DNA of 64,000 nucleotides from G965276765 sp965276825 (lineage in GTDB: Bacteria > Actinomycetota > Acidimicrobiia > Acidimicrobiales > Palsa-688). This document shows positions 42,274 to 51,261 of this stretch, piece after piece (the first letter of the stretch is position 1; every line of letters begins with the position of its first letter). The stretch is from assembly GCA_965276825.1 (NCBI GenBank), contig OZ255630.1, positions 3,286,001 through 3,350,000 of the forward strand. The letters run 5' to 3'. Below the pieces are notes generated by a model. The model saw nothing but the letters and a program-made list of their open reading frames with translations. It ran no database searches and was not told the origin of the DNA. The translations under genes and the position numbers were made by a program.

Positions 42274-43740
42274 ATGAGCATCGCCCCCGCCCCGCGCGTC
42301 GAGGTCGCACTGTCGTTCGCCGATCTCGGCGTGCCCGCGTCCCTCGTCGCCGCCCTCGACGCCCAGGGGATCGGCACCCCGTTCCCCATCCAGGTGGCCA
42401 CGCTGCCCGACACCCTGGCCGGGCGCGACGTCCTCGGCCGCGGCCGCACCGGCAGCGGCAAGACGCTCGCCTTCGCCATCCCCGTCGTGGCCCGGCTCGC
42501 CGGCGGCGGCCGCCGGGCCCGTCAACCCCGCTCCCTGATCCTCGTGCCCACCCGCGAGCTGGCCAACCAGGTCCTCGCGGTGGTCGAGCCCCTCGCCCGC
42601 GCCGTGGGACTCAGCGCCACCGTGGTCTACGGCGGCGTCGGCCAGAGCCCCCAGGTGAAGGCCCTGGCGCGAGGCGTCGACGTGCTCATCGCCTGCCCGG
42701 GACGCCTCGAGGACCTCGTCGGCCAACGACTCTGCGACCTCTCCGCCGTCGAGGTCACCGTCCTCGACGAGGCCGACCACATGGCCGACCTCGGCTTCCT
42801 GCCCGTCGTCAAGCGGATCCTCGACCGCACCCCGAGGGTCGGCCAGCGCATGTTGTTCTCCGCCACCCTCGACAACGGCGTGGACGTGATCGTCGAGCGC
42901 TACCTGGACCACCCGGCGACCCACTCGGTCGACCCCGCCGTGGCGCCGGTGTCGACCATGACCCACCACGTCTTCTCCGTCTCGGCCGCCGACAAGGCCG
43001 CCGTGGTCCAGGAGCTGGCCTCCGGCCACGAGCGCAGCTTGTTGTTCATGCGCACCAAGCACACCGCCAAGCGGCTGGCCAAGCAGCTCACCGCCGCAGG
43101 CATACCGGCGGTCGAGCTCCACGGCAACCTCTCTCAGGGGGCCCGCGAGCGGAACCTGTCAGCTTTCACCGACGGGTCCACCCGGGTGCTCGTCGCCACC
43201 GACATCGCCGCCCGGGGCATCCACGTCGATGACGTGGCCCTGGTCGTGCATGTCGACCCGCCGACCGAGCACAAGGCCTACCTCCACCGTTCCGGGCGCA
43301 CCGCCCGCGCCGGCGCCGGCGGCACCGTGGTCACGCTGGCCCTGCCCGAGCAGAACCGCGACGTCCGCACCCTGGCCAAGCAAGCCGGTATCCGCCCGAC
43401 GACGGTCACCGTCCGGCCCGGCTCGGCGGAGATCGCCGCCCTCGCCGGTCCCCCCGCCCCCTACGTCGAGCCGGTCACGGTCACCGCGGCCGACCACGTC
43501 CAGCCCCGCCGGGGGGGCAACGCCCACGGCTCGGGCCGGGGCCGGAGCCCCTCCACGGCCCGTGCGACGGGCGACGCCACCGGTCGCGGGGCGATCGAGG
43601 CCGGCACCCGGCGTCAGGGACCGAAGCGCAGCGGGCAGGGCGGCGGTGGCCGATCGGGCCGCGCCGCACCGGCCAGGACCCGCGCCGAGCTCGCGGCCCG
43701 GGCCGGCCAGCCCCCCGCCGGCCGGCGTCGCTCCCGCTGA
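42274..43740 (+). CDS. DEAD-box ATP-dependent RNA helicase
   Basis: The 488-residue protein has the full set of helicase motifs: Q-motif TPFPIQVATLP, Walker A RGRTGSGKT, PTRELANQ (Ia), CPGRLEDL (Ib), VLDEADHM (DEAD, II), FSATLDN (SAT, III), LVATDIAARGIHVD (V) and HRSGRTARAG (VI). A basic Gly/Arg/Ser-rich tail of about 110 residues, typical of RhlE/DeaD-type proteins, likely binds RNA nonspecifically. These enzymes remodel RNA in ribosome assembly and mRNA decay, often at low temperature. ATG 42274 fits the family N-terminus, though the frame stays open upstream. Confidence 0.93.
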   Translation: MSIAPAPRVEVALSFADLGVPASLVAALDAQGIGTPFPIQVATLPDTLAGRDVLGRGRTGSGKTLAFAIPVVARLAGGGRRARQPRSLILVPTRELANQVLAVVEPLARAVGLSATVVYGGVGQSPQVKALARGVDVLIACPGRLEDLVGQRLCDLSAVEVTVLDEADHMADLGFLPVVKRILDRTPRVGQRMLFSATLDNGVDVIVERYLDHPATHSVDPAVAPVSTMTHHVFSVSAADKAAVVQELASGHERSLLFMRTKHTAKRLAKQLTAAGIPAVELHGNLSQGARERNLSAFTDGSTRVLVATDIAARGIHVDDVALVVHVDPPTEHKAYLHRSGRTARAGAGGTVVTLALPEQNRDVRTLAKQAGIRPTTVTVRPGSAEIAALAGPPAPYVEPVTVTAADHVQPRRGGNAHGSGRGRSPSTARATGDATGRGAIEAGTRRQGPKRSGQGGGGRSGRAAPARTRAELAARAGQPPAGRRRSR

Positions 43741-43766
43741 AGCCCCCGTTCGACTCGTCCGACGGA

Positions 43767-44756
43767 TCAGGGCGCCGACGGGCGTAGGTGGGCCATGACC
43801 TCGGGGTTGACGACGTTGGTGGGCTCCCCGGCGGCGAAGGCGTTGATCTGGTCGAACACGTCGGCGAAGATGACCTCCCACTCGTCGCTGGTGACGTAGC
43901 CGAGGTGGGGGGTGCAGACCACGTTGTCCATGGCGAGCAGCGGGTCGGCCACGTCGAGGTTGGGCTCGTGGTCGTACACGTCGACCGCGGCCAGGCCCGG
44001 CCGCCCCGCCCGCAGGGCGTCGACGAGTGCACCCGACTCGATCAGCCCGGCCCTGCTGGTGTTGACGAGCAGGCCTGTCGGCTTCATCCTGGCCAGATCA
44101 GCGGGGCCGACGATGCCACGAGTGTCATCGACGAGGCGCAGGTGCAGGCTGACCACGTCGCTGGTCTCGAACAGGTCCTCCTTCGAGCGGGCGACGGCGA
44201 ACCCCGCCGCCTGCGCCCTGGCCCGCGCCTCCTCCCTCGCCCACACCACCACGTCCATCCCGAAGGCCCGGCCGTAGCCGGCGACGACCTGACCGACGCG
44301 CCCGTAGCCGTAGATGCCGAGCGACTTGGTCCGCACGGTGCGCCCCATGCCCGACTGCCAACCACCGGCCCTGAGCGAGGCCGCCTCCTGGGGGATGCGG
44401 CGCATGGCGGCGAGCACCAGGCCCCAGGTCAGCTCGGCGGTGGCGTAGGAGGGCGCGGCGTGGAGGCCCGAGGAGACCACCACGCCCAGGCGGGTGCAGG
44501 CGGCCACGTCGATGTGGGGGTACGCGCTCCGCTGGCTGATGAGGCGGAGGCGGGGGAGCCGATCGAGGAGCTCACCGCTGATCGTCGTGCGCTCCCGGAT
44601 GAGGACGAGGGCCTCCGCGTCGTGGAGGCGGTCGGCGAGGGCTTCGGTGTCCTGCACGTGGTCGGTCCACACGGTCACCTCGTGGCCCCCCAACCGGTCG
44701 AAGCAGGGGAGCGTGCGGAGGGTGTCGAGGTAGTCGTCGAGGACGGCAACTCGCAT
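43767..44756 (-). CDS. D-isomer-specific 2-hydroxyacid dehydrogenase
   Basis: The 329-residue NAD-dependent enzyme has the Rossmann motif LGIYGYGRVGQVVAGYGRAFGM, the catalytic Arg in LLVNTSRAGLIE, the Glu in VYDHEPNLD and the His in TPHLGYVTSDEW, in correct order. It interconverts a 2-keto acid and a D-2-hydroxy acid; the substrate could be phosphoglycerate or glyoxylate-like, and actinobacterial relatives are called phosphoglycerate dehydrogenase-like. It converges with the helicase gene and is divergent from a truncated Pro-rich gene. Confidence 0.9.
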   Translation of the reverse strand: MRVAVLDDYLDTLRTLPCFDRLGGHEVTVWTDHVQDTEALADRLHDAEALVLIRERTTISGELLDRLPRLRLISQRSAYPHIDVAACTRLGVVVSSGLHAAPSYATAELTWGLVLAAMRRIPQEAASLRAGGWQSGMGRTVRTKSLGIYGYGRVGQVVAGYGRAFGMDVVVWAREEARARAQAAGFAVARSKEDLFETSDVVSLHLRLVDDTRGIVGPADLARMKPTGLLVNTSRAGLIESGALVDALRAGRPGLAAVDVYDHEPNLDVADPLLAMDNVVCTPHLGYVTSDEWEVIFADVFDQINAFAAGEPTNVVNPEVMAHLRPSAP

Positions 44757-44826
44757 GCCGACATGCTCGCGCCCGCGAGCTACCGTTGGGGTGCCGGGCA
44801 GCCGAAGCCACGGAGGGACGACCGAG

Positions 44827-45039
44827 ATGAGCCAGCCTCCCTATCCCGACCAGCCGCCGCCGTCGTGGCCGCCGCCAGGAGCAGGCGAGCCCGCCCACCC
44901 GAACGCCGGCTGGCCCGGAGGCGGGTACCCGGCCGGCGCCTATCCGCCGCCAACCGGCGGGTACCCGCCGGGCGCCTATCCGCTCGGGGCCGCGCCGGGC
45001 GGGCTCTACCACGACCCGCCCAGCGGGGTGGCCCGGTAG
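44827..45039 (+). pseudogene. truncated Pro/Gly-rich N-terminus of a membrane protein
   Basis: The 70-residue frame (MSQPPYPDQPPPSWPPPG, several GGYPPGAYP-type repeats, GGLYHDPPSG) matches the cytoplasmic proline-rich leader that precedes RDD-type or similar membrane domains in actinobacteria. The transmembrane part is missing: the frame stops at 45039 inside the antisense of the convergent membrane-protein gene. A deletion that joined two genes is the simplest explanation. ATG 44827 is preceded by a purine-rich GGAGGGACGACCGAG. Confidence 0.5.
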
Positions 45040-45806
45040 CAGGCCGGGTCGATGTAGTGGACGACCGCCTGGCCCGACGGCGTGACGGGCCGGTAGCCGG
45101 CGGCCTCGGCGACGGCCAGGCTCTGGTACCTGCTCGACTCCTTCCAGCTGGTGTCCACCAAGTTGACGGCGGCCGATTCCTGGCTCTTGGTGGGCATGGT
45201 GTCGCACGAATTGGAGCTGGCCATCCTCATCCCCGTGGCCATCTGCATATTCGGGTCGGGCATGGTGATGACCCCGGCGGGCGACGTGGTGTCGAGCTCG
45301 ACCGAAGAGGTCTGCGTGCCCGGCATCTGCATGCCCGAGGTGGCCCCGGCAGCGGAACTGCCGCTCATGGTCATCACCATCTCCGACCCTCCGTCGACCA
45401 GGGCCACGCTCAAGAGGATCGCGATCGCTGCGCCGGTGGCCGCCGATGCCATCACGAGGCCCTGACGATCTACTCGACGGTCCGCGTTGGCGGCCAGGAG
45501 CCAGGCGCAGCCCACGACCACCACCGCCTCGAGCACCGTGCAGAGCCCGTCACCGAAGCCGAAGGGCTCGATGCTGTTCGGCGTCGGACCGATGACGTCG
45601 CCGACCGTCCGGGTGACGATGTACACGCAGATCGCGCCCGCATCGACGACGGCTCCGGTCCAAAAGAGGAGGCGAGACGGCCTGGCGACGGCCACGATGG
45701 CCCAGAGCAGCTGCAGCCAGGCTACCACCAGCATGAACACCCCGAAGACCCAGTACTGGTCGAAGTGCTCACCAGAGACGGCGAAGTGGATCACCGCGGT
45801 GGCCAC
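45006..45806 (-). CDS. integral membrane protein with Met-rich external region, probably C-terminally truncated
   Basis: The protein has helices at about 12-38, 43-65, 80-103 and 115-140, followed by an extracytoplasmic stretch of 70 residues rich in Met (MVMTMSGSS, MQMPGT, VITMPDPNMQMATGMRM, CDTMPT), a composition seen in Cu/Ag-binding proteins. It ends AGYRPVTPSGQAVVHYIDPACYRATPLGG-SW; in relatives I recall, this segment continues much further (region after YYRATLLGG). The stop at 45006 therefore looks like a truncation at the junction with the Pro-rich gene. GTG 45806 may not be the true start: further coding character (PGRRVALCCLAIVS) lies upstream without a start codon. Confidence 0.55.
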   Translation of the reverse strand: MATAVIHFAVSGEHFDQYWVFGVFMLVVAWLQLLWAIVAVARPSRLLFWTGAVVDAGAICVYIVTRTVGDVIGPTPNSIEPFGFGDGLCTVLEAVVVVGCAWLLAANADRRVDRQGLVMASAATGAAIAILLSVALVDGGSEMVMTMSGSSAAGATSGMQMPGTQTSSVELDTTSPAGVITMPDPNMQMATGMRMASSNSCDTMPTKSQESAAVNLVDTSWKESSRYQSLAVAEAAGYRPVTPSGQAVVHYIDPACYRATPLGGSW

Positions 45807-46183
45807 GCTGACGATGGCCAGGCAGCACAGAGCAACTCTGCGACCAGGGACGGTGGGCTGGCCGACGACCGGCCCGGGGGGCGGGCGGATTCGTCGACGT
45901 GGCCAGCGGGTGTCTCTGAGTCGGCATGGTCGCCATCATCGACGGCGGATGTCAGACGGCCGCGAGCATCACGCGCGAGCTCCGTGTGAGTTTGGGTTCG
46001 CCCCTCTCACGCCGATCCAGAGCTGCGCCCTTCTGATGCCCACAGGACTTCGTGAGGCGGACGACCTGCCGAACGAGCGCGGTGCCGCCATTTGTCACCC
46101 GTCGGAGTGCCTCGACGAGCTCGCCGACATCGGACCCCCGGTCCCTCAGGAGGTCAGGCCGGCACTCAGGTCGGGCCCGGCCG
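45807..46183. other. intergenic region without a clear gene
   Basis: The first 60-100 bp probably encode the original N-terminus of the membrane protein at 45806 (PTVPGRRVALCCLAIVS in frame) but lack a usable start. Beyond about 45920 I see no convincing frame on either strand, no tRNA and no repeat. Confidence 0.4.
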
Positions 46184-47740
46184 TCAGGTGAGCCCGGCGC
46201 CCTCGGCGGCCGCGGGCACCAGCGCTTCGAGGGCCTGGCCGTAGCGCTCCCTGGCCGAGACCCGGGTGAGCCCCGCGCCGTCGTCGGCCGCCACGACGAG
46301 CGCCCGGGGGCACTTGTAGCGGGCCGCCCTGGCCTGGCAGTGGTCGCGGAGCTCCTCCACGTCGGGCGGTGCGCCCGGGTCGGCGGACACCACCACCGCG
46401 CAGACCCGCTCGCGCCACTCGGCGTCGGGCACCCCGAAGACGAAGGCCCTGGCCACCCCGGGATGGGCGGCGAGGATGGCCTCGACCTCGGCGGGGTAGA
46501 CGTTGAGACCGCCGGGCTTCACGAGGTCCTTGTCGCTGGTCCGGCCGATGAAGCGCAGCCGCCGGCCGGGGCCGGCGGCCAACACGTCGCCGGTGCGCAA
46601 CCAGCCGTCGTCGGTGAGGCGCGTCGCCTCGTCGGGCCAGTACCGGGCGACCACCACGTCGCTCCTGACCCACGCCTCGCCGGCCTCACCCTCGGCGACG
46701 GGCCTGCCCTCCTGGTCGCGCATCGAGAGGCGCGACAGGCCGAGAGGCGAGCCGACGGCGGTCGCGTCGACCTCCCCCGCGACGACCTCGCCGAGGGCCA
46801 CCAGGCCGGCGGTCTCGGTCTGGCCGTAGAAGTTGAGCCACCGCACCCCGAGGTCCAGGTATCGCTGGATGCTCGCCGGCCCGTCGAGGCCCATGACCAG
46901 GCGGAGCCGACCGGCCAGGGTGAGCCCATCCGCCTCGGCGGCGTCGGCGATGCGGGCGGGCATGGGCGCGAACCCGGCGAAGAAGGTGACCCGCCCGGCG
47001 TCGATCAGCCGGGCCGCTTCGGCCGGGTCGAAGGTCGCCAGCATGGTGGTGGCCACCCCACGGCAAGCGGCGACGAACATGAGGTAGCCGCCGAAGGTGT
47101 GGGCCAGCGGCAGAAACAGGCCCTGAGCGTCGCCGGGACCGAGCCCGAGGCCTTCACCGGTCTGCACCGCCTGGGCCAGCAGGTTGCGGTGGGTCACGAC
47201 GGCGCCACGGGGTCGCCCTTCGACGGAGGCGGTGAAGAACACCGCGACCGGCTGGTCGCCACCGACGGGCGCAGGGTCGGGCACCGGGTCCGCGTCCGCG
47301 ACCAGCGAGTCGATCCCGTCCGGATGGCCCGGCGGCGCGTCGAGGGTGACACGGCGGACGGGGAGCTCCGACAGGTCCCGCAGGACCCCGGCCAGCTCGG
47401 GGGTGCCGGCCACCACCACGGCCGGCGCGACCTCGTCGAGCAGGGCACCGGTCTCCTCGGCGCTCAGGCGGCGCTCGATGGGCACGGTGATCGCCCCGAG
47501 GTAGGCGCAGGCCCAGTAGACCTCGACGAAGCGGTGGCAGTTGTCGGCGACGACCGCGACCCGGTCACCGACGACGACACCCGCCGCCCGCCAGGCGTTG
47601 CCGAGCAGGGCGGCCCGGTCCCGCAGCTCGACGAAGGTCCACGCCGAGTCCCCGCAGCGCACGGCGACGGCCTCGGGCCGCTCGTCGACGACCCGTTCCA
47701 GGGCGTCGAACAGCCCGTAGCCGGGCCGGGGTGCCCCCAT
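46184..47740 (-). CDS. ANL-superfamily acyl-CoA synthetase-like protein, atypical active site
   Basis: The 518-residue protein has the ANL architecture (NFYGQTETAG, DDGWLRTGDVLA, GRTSDKDLVKPGGLNVYPAEVEAIL), but two key motifs are altered. The phosphate loop reads FFTASVEGRPRGAVVTH (about 168-184) where YTSGTTGxPKG is usual. The C-terminal catalytic Lys motif (SGK) reads RVSARERYGQ, with Arg in place of Lys. It may act as a weak or altered ligase, or as a carrier or partner. The ATG overlaps the stop of the PaaK-like gene (TGATG), so the two are coupled. Confidence 0.75.
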   Translation of the reverse strand: MGAPRPGYGLFDALERVVDERPEAVAVRCGDSAWTFVELRDRAALLGNAWRAAGVVVGDRVAVVADNCHRFVEVYWACAYLGAITVPIERRLSAEETGALLDEVAPAVVVAGTPELAGVLRDLSELPVRRVTLDAPPGHPDGIDSLVADADPVPDPAPVGGDQPVAVFFTASVEGRPRGAVVTHRNLLAQAVQTGEGLGLGPGDAQGLFLPLAHTFGGYLMFVAACRGVATTMLATFDPAEAARLIDAGRVTFFAGFAPMPARIADAAEADGLTLAGRLRLVMGLDGPASIQRYLDLGVRWLNFYGQTETAGLVALGEVVAGEVDATAVGSPLGLSRLSMRDQEGRPVAEGEAGEAWVRSDVVVARYWPDEATRLTDDGWLRTGDVLAAGPGRRLRFIGRTSDKDLVKPGGLNVYPAEVEAILAAHPGVARAFVFGVPDAEWRERVCAVVVSADPGAPPDVEELRDHCQARAARYKCPRALVVAADDGAGLTRVSARERYGQALEALVPAAAEGAGLT

Positions 47741-49068
47741 CAGCCCTCCTCGACGACCCGGACGAACTTCACCGTCCCGACGGCGATCTCGTCGGGCTGG
47801 ACGAAGACCAGGTCGACGGGCACGTCCAGCCCCTCGCGGAGCGATTCGGTCAGCCGGTCGCGGAGCCCGTCGGTGGCCTGGCCGCTGGTCACCGTCGAGC
47901 GGACCACCAGGCGGTCCTGGGGCTGGGTGGGCCGCTTGACCAGCTGGTAAGCGGCAAACTCCGTCTCCGGGTGGCGCCACAGCACGTTCTCGACGTCGTC
48001 GCTGAAGACCCGCCGGTCCCCGACCGTCACCGACCAGGCGTACCGGCCCCGGTAATTGACCCGGACGTGGGTGGAGCCGCACGGACAGGGGGTGTCGTCG
48101 ACGACGACCACGTCCTCCATCCGGTAGCGGACGAACGGGGTGGCCTCGGCCCACAGGTTGGTGACGAACAGCTCGCCCTCCTGGCCGGTCGGCACGGGCT
48201 CCCTGGTGACCGGGTCGAGGACCTCGACGATGAACTGGTCCTCCATGAAGTGCAGGTACGGCGCGGAGAAGGCGCATTCCGAGGCCGGGATGTACTGGTC
48301 GCCCGACGCGCCCATGTTGCGGTACGGGACGCCCCAGGCCCGCTCCAGGATCTGGCGGCGGGCGTCGGTGCAGAGGAAGGCCGAGTAGATGAAGCGCAGC
48401 CCGGGGTGCACCTGGGTGGGCACGATCCCCTTCTCCTGCATGTACTTGACCTCGAGCTCGGGGTGGTACACGAAGATGTTGTCGATGTCGGCCCCGGCGA
48501 GCAGCTCCAGGTTGGCCTGCACCACCTGACGGTTGTCGAACTCCAGGGTGAACACGGTCGCCCCGAGACGGCGGGCCCCTTCCGCCGACATGGAGAAGCC
48601 GTGCCAGGGCATGGCCGCCTCGAGCCAGCTGTTGGTCCGGTCGCCGGGACGCATGCCCACCCGCCAGAGCATCCGGGCGAAGTTGTCCGCGGCGCGGTCG
48701 TGGTCGCCGGCGGTCAGGCCGAACACGTTGGGCAGGCCGCTCGTCCCGGTGCTCTTGTTGACCCGGCGGAGCTGGTCGACCGGGACGCACAGCGTCCCGG
48801 AGAACGGGTCGCCGGTCTCGGCCCGGTAGCGGCGCAGATCGTCCTTGTCCATGACCGGCAGCGAGCGCAGATCGTCGACGGTGCGAATCGAACCGGGCCG
48901 GACACCGGCCTTGTCGTAGAGCTGGCGGAAGAAGCCGCTGCCCTCGTAGACGCGCTTCACCTGGAGGCGCAGGCGCTGCGACTGCAGCTCGGCCAGCTCG
49001 GCGCGCGGCAGGGTCTCGACGTCGGGGCGCCAGTGGGTGCGGGACTCCGTTGCGGGCAGCTCGGACAC
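47740..49068 (-). CDS. phenylacetate-CoA ligase (PaaK)-like protein
   Basis: The 442-residue protein matches PaaK-type ligases: LPVMDKDDLRRY, NKSTGTSGLPNVFGLT (phosphate loop), NMGASGDQYIPASECAFSAPYL (adenine region) and RVNYRGRYAWSVTVGDRRVFSDDVENVLW (hinge). A CxCG pair (TPCPCGST) is present. PaaK enzymes activate aryl or acyl acids by adenylation. GTG 49068 gives the family length. The coupled downstream gene encodes a second, motif-poor synthetase, so the pair may form a two-protein activating system for an unknown acid. It is divergent from the MaoC/carboxylase operon. Confidence 0.82.
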   Translation of the reverse strand: MSELPATESRTHWRPDVETLPRAELAELQSQRLRLQVKRVYEGSGFFRQLYDKAGVRPGSIRTVDDLRSLPVMDKDDLRRYRAETGDPFSGTLCVPVDQLRRVNKSTGTSGLPNVFGLTAGDHDRAADNFARMLWRVGMRPGDRTNSWLEAAMPWHGFSMSAEGARRLGATVFTLEFDNRQVVQANLELLAGADIDNIFVYHPELEVKYMQEKGIVPTQVHPGLRFIYSAFLCTDARRQILERAWGVPYRNMGASGDQYIPASECAFSAPYLHFMEDQFIVEVLDPVTREPVPTGQEGELFVTNLWAEATPFVRYRMEDVVVVDDTPCPCGSTHVRVNYRGRYAWSVTVGDRRVFSDDVENVLWRHPETEFAAYQLVKRPTQPQDRLVVRSTVTSGQATDGLRDRLTESLREGLDVPVDLVFVQPDEIAVGTVKFVRVVEEG

Positions 49069-49264
49069 GGGCTTCCTCCCCCGGGGCCCGGGAGCCCCCT
49101 CCCCGACACGGTGTTCGCCGGTGCGGTCGACAGTATCGGTGCAAACCTCGAGGTTCAACGACGCCGTCGAGGCGAGCGCCGCCCGACTCCTACGATGGCA
49201 GGGGGAGCAGCGCGGCGGCCACGTCGGCCGCGCCATGATGCGATCCGACGAGGAAGGGGCCGGC

Positions 49265-49747
49265 GTGCCGGGAGGCGAGGAGGAGCGGGCGGTTTCGGGC
49301 CGGTGGTTGGAGGAGCTGACCGTCGGCACGGTGATGCGCCACGCCATCCGCAGGACCGTGACCGAGACCGACAACGTGATGTTCACGACCATGACCATGA
49401 ACCCGGCGCCGATGCACCTCGACGCCGACTACGCGTCGCGCACGGAGTTTGGTCGACCCCTGGTCAACTCGATGTTCACCCTGGCCCTCGTCGTCGGCAT
49501 CTCGGTCTACGAGCTGACCCTCGGGACCATCGTCGCCCAGGTCGGCATGGGCGACATCGCCTTCCCCGCACCGGTCTTCCACGGCGACACGATCCGCGTC
49601 GAGACCGAGGTGATCGACTCCAGGGCGTCGAAGTCGCGGCCCGACGCCGGGGTGGTGGTCTTCGAGCACCGGGCCCACAACCAGCGCGACGAGCTGGTGT
49701 GCCGGGCGCGCCGGACCGGCCTGATGCACCGCCGGCCAGCGTCGTGA
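49265..49747 (+). CDS. MaoC-family dehydratase
   Basis: The 160-residue protein has a hot-dog fold: GRWLEELTVGTVMRHAIRRTVTETDNVMFTTMTMNPAPMHLDADYA (catalytic Asp/His positions around NPAPMHLD) and GMGDIAFPAPVFHGDTIRVETEVID. MaoC-like proteins hydrate enoyl-CoA or mesaconyl-CoA substrates. GTG 49265 is preceded by AGGAAGGGG; ATGs at 49235 and 49238 are alternatives adding up to 10 residues. It overlaps the carboxylase gene by 4 bp and is the first gene of a five-gene operon. The mycobacterial homologue beside citE/accD1 is Rv2499c, to my recollection. Confidence 0.85.
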   Translation: MPGGEEERAVSGRWLEELTVGTVMRHAIRRTVTETDNVMFTTMTMNPAPMHLDADYASRTEFGRPLVNSMFTLALVVGISVYELTLGTIVAQVGMGDIAFPAPVFHGDTIRVETEVIDSRASKSRPDAGVVVFEHRAHNQRDELVCRARRTGLMHRRPAS

Positions 49748-51261
49748 GCGACCAGTTGGGCGACGTCGCCGAGGCGGCCAAAGCCGCGCTGGCGGGGGGC
49801 GACGCGGCCCGCTGGCCCGACAAGATGGCCGCGCGCGACCGCGTCCGGCTGCTGCTCGACGACGACAGCTGGGTGGAGGACGGCCTGCTGGCCAACGCAT
49901 GCGAGCCCGACCTGCCCGCCGACGGCGTGCTCACCGGGGTCGGCGCCGTGGAGGGCCGGCGGGTGGCCGTCATCGCCCACGACTTCACCGTCAAGGCCGG
50001 CTCGTGGGGTGCGCTCACCTGCGAGAAGCAGATCCGGATCCTGGAGCGCGCCGACCGCGACCTGCTCCCCGTCGTGTACCTGGTCGACTCGGCCGGCGGC
50101 CGGCTCACCGACCAGCTGGGGTTCTTTGCCGGGCGCAGGGGGGCGTCGCACATCTTCCAGCTGCAGATCCGCCTGTCGGGCCGGGTGCCCCAGCTCTGCT
50201 GCCTGATGGGTCCTTCGGCGGCCGGGGGCGCCTACATGCCGGCGTTCACCGACTGGGTGGGCATGGTCGCCGGCAACGCCTCGATGTACCTGGCCTCCCC
50301 GCGCATCGCCGAGAAGGTCACCGGCGAGCAGACGACGCTCGAGGAGATGGGGGGCGCCATGATGCACGCCTCGGTCTCGGGGTGCGCCGACGAGGTCTTC
50401 GAGGCCGACTGGCAGGTCGTCAGCGCGGCCCGCCTGCTGCTCTCCTACCTGCCCGACAGCTGGGCCGAGCGGCCCCGACCGGCGACGTCGCGCGAGCCGG
50501 CCGCGCCGGCCTGGCCCGACGGGCTGATCCCCGATGACCCCAACATCGGCTACGACGTCAACACGGTCATCGAGCGCCTCGTCGACGCCGGCAGCTTCTT
50601 CGAGATCAAGGCCCGCTGGGCCCAGGAGATGGTCGTCGGCCTCGGGCGCCTCGGGGGGGCCACGGTGGGCATCGTCGCCAACCAGCCGTCGGTGCGCAGC
50701 GGGGCCATCTTCGTCGACTCGGCCGACAAGGCGGCCCGCTTCATCTCCATGTGCGACGCCTACAACATCCCCCTGATCTTCCTGCAGGACGTGCCTGGCT
50801 TCATGGTCGGCGTCGACGTGGAACGCCAGGGCATCATCCGCCACGGCGCCAAGATGCTCACCGCCATGGCTTCCGCCGAGGTCCCGAAGTTGAGCGTCGT
50901 GCTGCGCAAGGCCTACGCCGCGGGCTTCTACGCCATGTGCGCCCCCGGCTTCGAGCCCCGAGCCACGATCGCCCTGCCGACCGCGTCGATCGGCACCATG
51001 TCGGCCGACGCGTCGGTCAACGCGGTGTACGCCAACAAGATCGCGGCCATCGACGACCCCGACGAGCGGGCCGACTTCGTCGCCGCCCGCAAGTTCGAGC
51101 AGGAGGCCGACTTCACCCTGCTGCGCATGGGCAGCGAGCTGGTCGTCGACACCGTCGTCGCTCCCGGCTCGCTGCGCGCGGAGCTGCTGCGCCGCCTCGC
51201 CGCGTCCGACGGCTGGACCCGGTCGGCCAGGTCCCGCCACCACGTGATCAGCCCGGTGTGA
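49744..51261 (+). CDS. acyl-CoA carboxylase carboxyltransferase (beta) subunit
   Basis: The 505-residue protein has both carboxyltransferase halves: GVLTGVGAVEGRRVAVIAHDFTVKAGSWGALTCEKQIRILERA and PVVYLVDSAGGRL in the first, and GRLGGATVGIVANQP, LIFLQDVPGFMVGVDVERQGIIRHGAKML and KAYAAGFYAMCAPGFEP in the second. It transfers carboxyl from biotin to an acyl-CoA, probably 3-methylcrotonyl-CoA or a similar branched enoyl-CoA as judged by neighbours. Start GTG 49744 overlaps the MaoC stop (GTGA). Partner is the biotin carboxylase-BCCP protein at 53028. Confidence 0.9.
   Translation: MSDQLGDVAEAAKAALAGGDAARWPDKMAARDRVRLLLDDDSWVEDGLLANACEPDLPADGVLTGVGAVEGRRVAVIAHDFTVKAGSWGALTCEKQIRILERADRDLLPVVYLVDSAGGRLTDQLGFFAGRRGASHIFQLQIRLSGRVPQLCCLMGPSAAGGAYMPAFTDWVGMVAGNASMYLASPRIAEKVTGEQTTLEEMGGAMMHASVSGCADEVFEADWQVVSAARLLLSYLPDSWAERPRPATSREPAAPAWPDGLIPDDPNIGYDVNTVIERLVDAGSFFEIKARWAQEMVVGLGRLGGATVGIVANQPSVRSGAIFVDSADKAARFISMCDAYNIPLIFLQDVPGFMVGVDVERQGIIRHGAKMLTAMASAEVPKLSVVLRKAYAAGFYAMCAPGFEPRATIALPTASIGTMSADASVNAVYANKIAAIDDPDERADFVAARKFEQEADFTLLRMGSELVVDTVVAPGSLRAELLRRLAASDGWTRSARSRHHVISPV

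Noticed and set aside
46184..49144. Apparent 986-residue synthetase formed by frame extension on the minus strand
   Set aside because: The first half is out of frame with the PaaK-like gene that occupies the same DNA. The real ligase starts at ATG 47740.
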